DNA from: Rhodoferax sp.
GTDB taxonomy: Bacteria > Pseudomonadota > Gammaproteobacteria > Burkholderiales > Burkholderiaceae
Direction of reading: 5' to 3'
NCBI GenBank assembly: GCA_020048295.1
Contig: JAIFMT010000202.1
Coordinates: 1-7,421 of the forward strand
Length of the DNA stretch: 7,421 nucleotides
The translations under genes and the position numbers were made by a program. Below are positions 1-5,331 of the stretch, piece by piece. The notes below the pieces were generated by a model. It was given only the letters and a program-made list of their open reading frames with translations. It did not search any database and was not told the DNA's origin. Every line of letters starts with the position of its first letter. Within the stretch, counting starts at the first letter, position 1.

Positions 1-1
1 T

Positions 2-271
2 TATGCTGAAATGTCAGCAACAGCCCCGGCTTGCGTGCATGACATAGCGCAAACCGCCACAGCCACCGGTGTCGATCACAACAGCCAGCACAGCGCTACC
101 ACCCACGCCACCTGCATGTGTGAGGCGTGCGGGCTGTGCCACTTAAGCACAGCCATCCTCGTCCAGCCATTTGTGCCTGCAAGCACACCCCTGGCAGCCC
201 TACCAGCCCAACGGACCAGCCGTTTTGCCAGCGTGACAGCGCCCCCAGGGCTCAGGCCGCCGATTGCCTGA
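2..271 (+). CDS. 3' end of a small His/Cys-rich, probably exported protein (5'-truncated)
   Basis: The reading frame is open from the left edge to a TGA at 269-271, giving about 89 residues. An in-frame ATG lies at 11, but no ribosome binding site is visible and the frame runs off the edge, so I treat the gene as truncated at its 5' end. The visible part has scattered His residues, then a Cys cluster (CMCEACGLCH, encoded around 114-143), a hydrophobic patch (STAILVQPFV) and a Pro-rich tail ending RPPIA. This plan resembles the C-terminal half of small DUF2946-like or CopL-like proteins that often lie in copper and heavy-metal loci. That family link is from memory and weak. The gene lies 212 bp upstream of a multicopper oxidase on the same strand, which fits a metal-related role. 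The true start, any signal peptide and the function cannot be seen here. Confidence 0.45.
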   Translation, partial: YAEMSATAPACVHDIAQTATATGVDHNSQHSATTHATCMCEACGLCHLSTAILVQPFVPASTPLAALPAQRTSRFASVTAPPGLRPPIA

Positions 272-310
272 CCCAAATTGGCGCAACGTCATGGCAAATC
301 GCGTTGCCAG

Positions 311-393
311 CTGACGGAGGTCGGGCTCGCCGCAAGGTGTTGCCCGACGTAAGTTGCGCGTGTCAGATGTCGGGTTACGCTGCGCCAACCTGC
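311..393. repeat. Palindromic intergenic segment, possibly a dispersed repeat
   Basis: A perfect 7-bp inverted repeat, GTCGGGC at 320-326 and GCCCGAC at 342-348, encloses a 15-nt loop. Close downstream, about 369-389, is a second, imperfect palindrome (GGGTTACGCTGCGCCAACC). The second resembles a GGGTTACGCTGCGCTAACCC-type motif that I recall as common between genes of many Proteobacteria. Neither hairpin is followed by a T-run, so neither is a convincing intrinsic terminator. A smaller inverted repeat (GCAACG 283-288 with CGTTGC 302-307) lies just before. The segment has no credible gene. Its status as a dispersed repeat is an inference that needs genome-wide copies. Confidence 0.35.
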
Positions 394-400
394 CCTGCAT

Positions 401-466
401 GCTATTTATTCAATAGCTTCTAGCGCATACGTTACATGGGCTACAGCTCAATTTCTTATAAATTTT
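401..466 (+). repeat. REP-like hairpin element, copy A
   Basis: This AT-rich palindromic segment lies just upstream of the multicopper oxidase gene. An ungapped alignment of 413-465 with the reverse complement of 4876-4928 matches at about 40 of 53 positions by hand count, including a perfect 17-nt block (caatttcttataaattt, 449-465). An imperfect stem is visible: AGCT at 416-419 region and TAGC at 421-424 face GCTA at 440-443 and AGCT at 445-448. Similar short hairpin repeats built on GCTATC...AGCGCTGG are, from memory, abundant in Comamonadaceae genomes. Two sister copies in this window support a repeat family. Confidence 0.6.
457..462 (+). promoter_or_regulatory. Candidate -10 box for the multicopper oxidase gene, within repeat copy A
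   Basis: TATAAA matches the sigma-70 -10 consensus at 5 of 6 positions and lies 21 bp before the chosen ATG at 484. That would leave a leader of roughly 15 nt. I see no good -35 box at 16-18 bp spacing. I also see no CueR-type dyad here. The same TATAAA occurs in the sister repeat at 4876-4928, so it may simply be part of the repeat. This is a weak call. Confidence 0.22.
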
Positions 467-483
467 CAGAACAGGCATCCATC

Positions 484-1995
484 ATGCAAAAACGCACTTT
501 TCTCACGGCCCTGGGCAGCCTGCCCATGCTGGGCTTGAATCCGTCCTGGGCGCAAACCATGGCGGGCATGGACCACAGTCAGCACGGCATGGCCGCACCG
601 GCAGGTACCACCGCAGCCAGCACCGTGCTGGCCCCGGTCAGCGCGCTGCCAACTGGCGCACCCCTGGCCAAACTGGCGAAATTGGCCAACACCAGCACCC
701 GGCCCGGTGTGTTTCAGGCCACGCTGACTGCCGAGCCGGTCAACCTGACGCTGATTGGCGCCGGCCCGACCGAGCTGTGGGCTTACAACGCCAGCTTGCC
801 CGGCCCGCTGATCGAGGTGTTTGAAGGCGACACGGTTGAAATCTTGTTCGTCAACCGCCTACCCCAACCCAGCACCATCCACTGGCACGGCCTGCCGGTG
901 CCCGCTGAGCAAGACGGCAACCCGCAGGATGCGGTGGCACCTGGTAGCCAGCGCGTGTACAAGTTCACCCTGCCCAAGGGCTGCGCGGGCACCTACTGGT
1001 ACCACCCGCACCCGCATGGATTCACTGCTGAACAGGTCTATCGCGGGTTGGCGGGCACCTTCATCGTGCGCGCCAAGGACGACCCGCTGAGCCAACTGCC
1101 CGAGCGCCTGCTGGTGTGCTCTGACCTGAAGCTCGCTGCCGATGGCCGCGTTGCGCCAAGCGATGCCAACGACGAGATGGATGGCCGCGAAGGTCAGTTT
1201 GCGCTGGTCAACGGCCAACACCAGCCGCTGCTGACATTTGCAGCGGGCGGGCGCGAACGCTGGCGCATCTGGAACGCCAACAGCGCGCGCTACCTGCGCC
1301 TTGGCCTGCCCGGCAGCACACTGACGCTGGTGGGCACCGATGGTGGCCTGCTGGAAAAACCGGTGCGCGGCCTGACGGAGTTGCTGCTGGCCCCGGCGCA
1401 GCGCGCTGAGGTGATCGTCGATGCGCCCGGCAGCGCCAGCCGGGTGGCGCTGCAGGCTGGGGTCTATGCACGAGGCAAGATGGGCAACGCGCCGCCCGAC
1501 CAAGCCGTAACGCTGCTGCAAGTGGACTTTGGCGCGGCCAGCGGCCAAACCTTGCCCGCCTTGCCCGCCAAACTGCGCAGCATCGCCGACCTGGGGCCGT
1601 TCAAAGCAAAAAAGCGTGTGGTGTTCTCAGAAAAAATGTCCATGGCAGCCGGTGTGCACAGCATGAAGTTTTTGGTCAACGGCAGACAGTTTGACATGGC
1701 GCGCATTGATATGACCAGCCGCGCCGGCGAGGTCGAGCTGTGGGAAATCGTCAACGAGTCCGACATGGACCACCCATTTCACATCCACGGCACGCAGTTT
1801 CAGGTGATCGAGTCCGAGCTGGATGGCAAGACCACACCTGCCCCGTATCGCGCCTGGCGCGACACGGTCAACCTCACATCCGGCCAAACCGTGCGCCTCA
1901 AGATGGTGCAGCACTTCAAAGGGCCACGCATGTTCCACTGCCACATCCTGGAGCACGAAAACGCCGGCATGATGGGCCAGCTACAAGTGACTTGA
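484..1995 (+). CDS. Periplasmic multicopper oxidase (CueO/CopA-like)
   Basis: The 503-residue protein probably oxidises Cu(I) or a phenolic substrate while reducing O2 to water at a type 1 plus trinuclear copper centre, giving copper tolerance in the periplasm. All four ligand motifs are present: HWHG at 133-136, HPHPHG at 174-179, HPFHIHG at 430-436 and HCHILEHENAGM at 485-496. By alignment with CueO the type 1 ligands are His430, Cys486, His491 and axial Met496. The N-terminus is an export signal (QKRTFL then a hydrophobic run, likely cleaved after Ala23 in SWA-QT). KR instead of RR makes it a Tat-like variant, or possibly a Sec signal. A His/Met stretch (MAGMDHSQHGM, 26-36) follows and may bind copper. 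The large Met-rich insert of E. coli CueO is not evident. I chose ATG 484 over in-frame ATG 436 because the extra 16 residues would be read from repeat copy A and would bury the signal peptide. The ribosome binding site is weak (AGG about 8 nt upstream). The gene is convergent with pmbA, 28 bp away, with no clear terminator. The exact substrate is uncertain. Confidence 0.92.
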   Translation: MQKRTFLTALGSLPMLGLNPSWAQTMAGMDHSQHGMAAPAGTTAASTVLAPVSALPTGAPLAKLAKLANTSTRPGVFQATLTAEPVNLTLIGAGPTELWAYNASLPGPLIEVFEGDTVEILFVNRLPQPSTIHWHGLPVPAEQDGNPQDAVAPGSQRVYKFTLPKGCAGTYWYHPHPHGFTAEQVYRGLAGTFIVRAKDDPLSQLPERLLVCSDLKLAADGRVAPSDANDEMDGREGQFALVNGQHQPLLTFAAGGRERWRIWNANSARYLRLGLPGSTLTLVGTDGGLLEKPVRGLTELLLAPAQRAEVIVDAPGSASRVALQAGVYARGKMGNAPPDQAVTLLQVDFGAASGQTLPALPAKLRSIADLGPFKAKKRVVFSEKMSMAAGVHSMKFLVNGRQFDMARIDMTSRAGEVELWEIVNESDMDHPFHIHGTQFQVIESELDGKTTPAPYRAWRDTVNLTSGQTVRLKMVQHFKGPRMFHCHILEHENAGMMGQLQVT

Positions 1996-2023
1996 GGCAT
2001 ACCGACCCCGGCACTATTCGCAG

Positions 2024-3469
2024 CTAACTGCCAGCCACCTTCATGCGCTTGATCAGGATCGAGCCGACCGTCTTGGAGCCGTAGTTGTAGGCATCTGCCC
2101 CCACCGCCACGATGTTTTTCAGCATGGTTTTCATGTTGCCCGCAATGGTGATCTCATGCACCGGGTAGGCTATACGGCCGTTTTCCACCCAAAAACCGCT
2201 GGCCCCGCGTGAATAGTCGCCGGTGACGCTGTTAACACCACTGCCCATCAGTTCGGTAACAAACAGTCCCGTGCCCAGACGCGCCAACATGGCCACCAGA
2301 TCGTCACCCGGCTGCGTCAGGCGCGATGTCAATGTCAGGTTGTGCGAGCCGCCGGCGTTACCGGTGGTCTTCATGCCGAGTTTGCGTGCTGAATAGCTGC
2401 CCAGAAAATAGCCCTGCACCCGGCCCGCCTCGACCACGCTGCGCGGCTGCACCCGCACGCCTTCATCATCAAACGGCGAACTGCCCTTGCCACGCCGGAC
2501 AAACGGGTCTTCGAGGATGTCAATGTGCTTGGGAAACACCGGCTTGCCCAGCGAATCGAGCAAAAAAGAACTCTTGCGGTACAGCGCACCTCCGCTGACG
2601 GCCTGCACAAAACTGCCCAGCAAGCCCGCTGCCAGCGGCGACTCAAACAGCACCGGGCATTCGGTAGTGGCAATCTTGCGCGCGTGCAGTCGGCTCAGAG
2701 TGCGCTCTGCCGCGTAACGGCCAATCGCTTCGGGCGAGGCCAGGTCGGCCGGGTCACGCTGCGAGCTGTACCAATAATCCCGCTGCATGTCGTCGCCCTT
2801 GCCGGCAATCGGCGACACCGACAGCGAATGGCGCGAACTGGCGTAACCCCCGCGAAAACCATGCGTGTGGGCACTGAAAAAGTGCGACTGCTGCGCCGAC
2901 ACGCTGGCCCCTTCGCTGTTGTCAATGCGCGGGTCCAGCCGAAACGCGGCAGCTTCGGTTTGCAGCGCCAGCTGCGCCGCCTCTTCGCTGGTAATGACCC
3001 ATGGAAAAAACAGCTCCAGATCGGTGCGCTGTTCGGTGGCGCTGGCAATGTCAGCTTCATCCGGCAAGGCGGCAAATGGGTCTTCGGCGGTAAAACGGGC
3101 AATGTCAAACGCCGCTTGCACGGTTTGCTCAATGGCCACCTGGGAAAAATCAGAGGTGCTGGCGTTGCCCCGACGCTGGCCAAGGTGCACCGTGATGCCA
3201 AGCGACTTGTCGCGGTTGCGCTCCACATTTTCCAGCTCGCCCAGGCGCGCCGACACGCTCAGGCCACAGGCTTCAGAGGCGTGCGCTGCGGCATCAGTGG
3301 CGCCGAGCTTTTTGGCGTGATCCAGGGCGCTGTCCACCAGATTCTCAAAAAAAGCGCGGCTGTAGGCAAAGCCTTTCTCGGCTTGCTGCGGTGCAGCCAA
3401 CGACCGGGAGGCGGCAGCAGTCTTGGGTCTGGATTGGCGCGCAGTGGATTTGACAGAAGTTGAAGGCAT
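2024..3469 (-). CDS. pmbA: TldE/PmbA subunit of the TldD/TldE metalloprotease
   Basis: The 481-residue protein matches the PmbA/TldE family over its whole length. In E. coli TldE pairs with TldD, which holds the metal site. The complex trims peptides such as the microcin B17 precursor and degrades the antitoxin CcdA in the cytoplasm. The conserved N-terminal part includes ENVERNRDKSLGI at 80-92 and QRRGNASTSD at 98-107. The C-terminal part has RGASGFWVENG at 421-431 and ends in the family-typical ILIKRMKVAGS. No HExxxH-type metal motif is seen, as expected for TldE. I chose ATG at 3467-3469; a GTG at 3503-3505 would add 12 residues without family character. The first 30 or so residues are Ser/Ala/Lys/Arg-rich and probably disordered. 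The gene is divergent from darP; E. coli has the same pmbA-yjgA pairing. tldD is not in this window. The gene looks intact, with codon use like its neighbours. Confidence 0.93.
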   Translation of the reverse strand: MPSTSVKSTARQSRPKTAAASRSLAAPQQAEKGFAYSRAFFENLVDSALDHAKKLGATDAAAHASEACGLSVSARLGELENVERNRDKSLGITVHLGQRRGNASTSDFSQVAIEQTVQAAFDIARFTAEDPFAALPDEADIASATEQRTDLELFFPWVITSEEAAQLALQTEAAAFRLDPRIDNSEGASVSAQQSHFFSAHTHGFRGGYASSRHSLSVSPIAGKGDDMQRDYWYSSQRDPADLASPEAIGRYAAERTLSRLHARKIATTECPVLFESPLAAGLLGSFVQAVSGGALYRKSSFLLDSLGKPVFPKHIDILEDPFVRRGKGSSPFDDEGVRVQPRSVVEAGRVQGYFLGSYSARKLGMKTTGNAGGSHNLTLTSRLTQPGDDLVAMLARLGTGLFVTELMGSGVNSVTGDYSRGASGFWVENGRIAYPVHEITIAGNMKTMLKNIVAVGADAYNYGSKTVGSILIKRMKVAGS

Positions 3470-3506
3470 AAAGGCAGCAGTCAGATGGCACGCCCATGGG
3501 CGCACC

Positions 3507-3535
3507 TTGGGTTGATTCTTGGCGGCGGCTATGAT
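3507..3535 (+). promoter_or_regulatory. Candidate darP promoter very close to the start codon
   Basis: TATGAT at 3530-3535 matches the -10 consensus at 5 of 6 positions. A weak -35 candidate, TTGGGT at 3507-3512, lies 17 bp upstream. Transcription would begin near 3541-3543, at or next to the ATG at 3544, giving a leaderless or nearly leaderless mRNA. This fits the lack of a ribosome binding site just before darP. The -35 match is poor, so the call is tentative. Confidence 0.3.
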
Positions 3536-3543
3536 ACTTGGCT

Positions 3544-4197
3544 ATGTCAAGAAAACTCAAAAAAGGCTATTTTGTTCGTGGTGAGTTCGTTGCCGAAGGC
3601 AGCGAGCGCGATCTGGAACTCAAAGCCGAACTCAAAGGCACCAGCGAGCAAAGCCGCACCGACCTGAAGCGCGAAAGCACCGAGCTGCAAAAGATTGGTG
3701 AAGAGCTGCTGACGCTGCGTGGCGACCTGCTGGAGCGCCTCGCCCTGTCCGACAAGTTCAAGGATGCGATTGCGGATGCCAAACGCATCACCAATTTCGA
3801 GGGCAAGCGCCGCCAGATGCAGTTCATTGGCAAGCTGATGCGACTGCTCGATGCCGATGTGCTGGCCAGCGTGCGTGCGGCTCTGGACGAACAATCCAAC
3901 GGCTCGGCGGCTGAAAACCTGGTGCTGCACCAAAGCGAGCAGTGGCGCGACCGGTTGCTGGCCGACGACAGCGCGACCCAAGACTGGCTGACCCAGCACC
4001 CTGCCACCGACGCCCAGCAACTGCGCGCCCTGGTGCGGCAAGCGCGTAAAGATGCCGTGCCCGAAAAGCCCGGTGCTGCCGTGCGCCATGGCCGCGCCTA
4101 TCGCGATATTTTTCAACTGGTGCGCGAGACGCTCACCGCCATTCCCGACCCCGAGCCTGCCGCTCCCGTCTTTAGCCCTGCCCGCGAGGCCTCATGA
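3544..4197 (+). CDS. darP: Ribosome maturation factor DarP (YjgA, DUF615)
   Basis: The 217-residue protein belongs to the YjgA/DUF615 family. In E. coli DarP associates with late 50S ribosome precursors and helps the peptidyl-transferase region mature. Family signatures are visible: a helical charged stretch from about residue 38 (RTDLKRESTELQKIGEELL), the conserved basic core GKRRQMQFIGKLMR at 87-100, WRDRLL near 140, and a C-terminal RDIFQLVRETL. It is longer than E. coli DarP (183 residues), with an extra tail rich in Pro and Ala. I chose ATG 3544 (MSRKLKKGYFVRG) over the in-frame TTG at 3538, since the former is the usual start in relatives. No Shine-Dalgarno sequence lies at normal distance. 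The stop codon overlaps the mogA start (ATGA), so the two are probably translated from one mRNA. The link between ribosome maturation and molybdenum cofactor genes looks positional only. Confidence 0.93.
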   Translation: MSRKLKKGYFVRGEFVAEGSERDLELKAELKGTSEQSRTDLKRESTELQKIGEELLTLRGDLLERLALSDKFKDAIADAKRITNFEGKRRQMQFIGKLMRLLDADVLASVRAALDEQSNGSAAENLVLHQSEQWRDRLLADDSATQDWLTQHPATDAQQLRALVRQARKDAVPEKPGAAVRHGRAYRDIFQLVRETLTAIPDPEPAAPVFSPAREAS

Positions 4198-4808
4198 ACA
4201 CGTCCACCCTCCCTGCTGCCAATCCGTTTGACGCGGTCAAAGTCGGCATCGTCTCAATCAGCGACCGTGCCGCCAGCGGCCAGTATGTTGACAAGGGCTT
4301 GCCGGCGCTGCAAGACTGGCTGACGCGGGCGCTGAAAAACCCGCTGCAGTTTGAAGCCCGGCTGATTGCCGACGAGCAAGCCAGCATCAGTGCCACGCTG
4401 ATCGAGTTGGTCGATGCCGGCTGCGCTTTGGTGCTGACCACTGGCGGCACCGGCCCGGCCCCGCGCGACGTGACCCCCGAGGCCACGCTGGCTGTGGCCC
4501 ACAAGGTCATGCCCGGTTTTGGCGAGCAAATGCGCCAGATCAGCCTGAAGTTTGTGCCCACCGCCATCCTGTCGCGCCAGGTGGCGGTGATCCGCAATCA
4601 GACGCTGATCATCAACCTGCCTGGCCAACCCAAGGCCATTGCCGAGACGCTGGAAGGCCTGAAGGAGGCCGATGGCACGCAGCGCATGGACGGCATCTTT
4701 GCCGCCGTGCCCTACTGCATCGACCTGATTGGCGGGCCGTATCTGGAGACTGATGCAGCGGTGTGCAAGGCGTTCCGGCCAAAGACGGCGATTCGCACGT
4801 TTTCATAA
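4194..4808 (+). CDS. mogA: Molybdopterin adenylyltransferase MogA
   Basis: The 204-residue protein adenylylates molybdopterin using MgATP, which prepares it for molybdate insertion by MoeA during molybdenum cofactor synthesis in the cytoplasm. It aligns with E. coli MogA (195 residues) almost end to end: VGIVSISDRAASGQYVDKG near the start, TTGGTGPAPRD at 82-92, MPGFGEQMRQISLKFVPTAI, LINLPGQPKAI and GIFAAVPYCIDLIGGPYLET. By this alignment Asp60 (in ADEQ) and Asp92 (in PRD) match E. coli Asp49 and Asp82, two residues shown to matter for activity. The long match favours MogA over the shorter paralogue MoaB. The ATG overlaps the darP stop by 4 nt, and GAGG at 4186-4189 can serve as ribosome binding site. 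An inverted repeat and a REP-like element follow the stop codon. Confidence 0.95.
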   Translation: MNTSTLPAANPFDAVKVGIVSISDRAASGQYVDKGLPALQDWLTRALKNPLQFEARLIADEQASISATLIELVDAGCALVLTTGGTGPAPRDVTPEATLAVAHKVMPGFGEQMRQISLKFVPTAILSRQVAVIRNQTLIINLPGQPKAIAETLEGLKEADGTQRMDGIFAAVPYCIDLIGGPYLETDAAVCKAFRPKTAIRTFS

Positions 4809-4833
4809 GTACAACATCCACAAGCCCGGCAGG

Positions 4834-4869
4834 CGACAAGGTCAACTTGCAAGCTTGCCACTTTTGTCG
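4834..4869. other. Inverted repeat downstream of mogA
   Basis: CGACAA at 4834-4839 pairs with TTGTCG at 4864-4869 around a 24-nt loop. The loop contains a perfect 10-bp palindrome (GCAAGCTTGC, 4849-4858). It could form a structured mRNA end for darP-mogA, but it lacks a T-run and the outer stem is short, so it is not a standard intrinsic terminator. Confidence 0.25.
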
Positions 4870-4875
4870 GTTGAG

Positions 4876-4945
4876 AAATTTATAAGAAATTGGCTTCCAG
4901 GCCATATTCAGCATGCGCTGGCAGCTATCAACTTTTTAACATATT
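4876..4945 (-). repeat. REP-like hairpin element, copy C (inverted relative to copy A)
   Basis: The reverse complement of 4876-4928 aligns without gaps to 413-465, with about 40 of 53 matches and an identical 17-nt end (4876-4892). Its imperfect stem has CCAG at 4897-4900 and CA at 4903-4904 facing TG at 4914-4915 and CTGG at 4918-4921, around a short loop; AGCTATC follows. It lies between the mogA stop and the glycine riboswitch promoter, a typical intergenic place for such elements. It has no long T-run next to the stem and is probably not a terminator by itself. Confidence 0.62.
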
Positions 4946-4955
4946 GATATCCATC

Positions 4956-4974
4956 GGGCCCCTGCCAAGGGCCC
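4956..4974. other. GC-rich hairpin upstream of the gcv promoter
   Basis: GGGCCC at 4956-4961 and GGGCCC at 4969-4974 form a 6-bp GC-only stem with a 7-nt loop. No T-run follows on either strand. It lies just upstream of the presumed -10 box at 4988, overlapping where a -35 or an upstream protein site would be. Its role is unknown. Confidence 0.25.
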
Positions 4975-4987
4975 AAATCCGAGCCTG

Positions 4988-4993
4988 TAGAAT
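4988..4993 (+). promoter_or_regulatory. Probable -10 box of the gcvTHP operon
   Basis: TAGAAT matches the sigma-70 -10 consensus at 5 of 6 positions, follows a TG dinucleotide, and lies about 8 bp before the first base of the aptamer I P1 helix at 5001. This is where a riboswitch-led transcript should start. The -35 region at 16-18 bp spacing (around 4964-4971) has no good match. Confidence 0.45.
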
Positions 4994-5000
4994 TTGCACC

Positions 5001-5103
5001 TGTCAGGAGAGAGCTGCCACCGGATAAATATCCACAGACGGCCGCCGAAGGCGCAGGGTTGCTGATTGCAGCAGCTTGAACGCTCAGGCAAAAAGGACTG
5101 ACA
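5001..5103 (+). ncRNA. Glycine riboswitch, aptamer I
   Basis: The conserved glycine-aptamer blocks are all present: GGAGAG at 5006-5011, GCCGCCGAAGG near 5041-5051, then CGCTCAGGCAAAAAGGAC at 5081-5098. A closing P1 helix is clear, TGTCAG at 5001-5006 with CTGACA at 5098-5103. A variable hairpin with GCTG/CAGC arms lies around 5060-5073. This is the first of two aptamers in the leader of gcvT. In the known family each aptamer binds one glycine. Expression of glycine cleavage genes normally rises when glycine is bound. Confidence 0.92.
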
Positions 5104-5136
5104 AGCGTCTTGAACGTCGAAAAGCGCAAGGCGTAT

Positions 5137-5267
5137 CCCCACTGGAGAGAGGCAGCATCCTGGCAAACCGGGTCGTGCAGCCCACCGAAGGAGCAACCCG
5201 CAGTCGGCCCGCCCACACCAGCAGGCACCGACCCGGCGAATCTCTCAGGTAAAGCGGACAGCGGGGG
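5137..5267 (+). ncRNA. Glycine riboswitch, aptamer II
   Basis: The second aptamer has GGAGAG at 5144-5149, CCACCGAAGGAGCAA at 5182-5196 and GAATCTCTCAGGTAAA near 5238-5253, followed by GGACAG. P1 can be closed by CCCC at 5137-5140 with GGGG at 5263-5267. Its variable arm has GTCGG at 5203-5207 paired with CCGAC at 5228-5232. It is about 131 nt long, larger than aptamer I because of this arm. A linker of about 33 nt joins the two aptamers and can itself fold (see findings). The 3' P1 strand leads directly into the expression platform, so aptamer II is the one placed to control the terminator. Confidence 0.93.
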
Positions 5268-5271
5268 CAGC

Positions 5272-5307
5272 CCATGGCATCACCGCAGTGATGGCCGTGG
5301 TTTTTTT
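5272..5307 (+). terminator. Intrinsic terminator of the glycine riboswitch expression platform
   Basis: A strong hairpin is followed by seven T residues at 5301-5307. CATCAC at 5278-5283 pairs with GTGATG at 5288-5293 around the loop CGCA. The stem continues with GG/CC, a G-T wobble and CCA/TGG down to 5272 and 5300, with one bulged G at 5294. It lies 5 bp after aptamer II and 25 bp before the gcvT start, so it should end transcription early unless glycine binding prevents it. The antiterminator pairing is not obvious by eye. A separate pairing, GGGGCAG 5264-5270 with CTGCCCC 5311-5317, could bring the ribosome binding site into the switch. Confidence 0.8.
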
Positions 5308-5331
5308 GGTCTGCCCCTGGAGTTCCCCAAT

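Noticed and set aside
436..483. Earlier ATG for the multicopper oxidase
   Set aside because: It would translate part of repeat copy A and put 16 residues before a clear signal peptide beginning at 484.
859..1548. 229-codon open frame on the minus strand
   Set aside because: It lies wholly antisense to the oxidase, has low-complexity GC-rich composition and shows no recognisable protein motif.
2525..3463. 312-codon open frame on the plus strand
   Set aside because: It is antisense to pmbA, a typical long shadow frame in GC-rich DNA, with Arg/Gly/Ala-biased content and no domain.
3470..3505. Upstream GTG start for pmbA
   Set aside because: The 12 added residues do not resemble the family. 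GTG is less likely than the ATG at 3469, though AAGG just before it leaves some doubt.
4956..4974. GGGCCC hairpin as a terminator for darP-mogA
   Set aside because: No T-run follows the stem on either strand, so it was kept only as an unexplained hairpin.
5110..5331. N-terminal extension of GcvT by 74 residues in the same open frame
   Set aside because: The DNA is the linker, aptamer II and terminator of the glycine riboswitch. The extension has no family character, and ATG 5332 has a good ribosome binding site.
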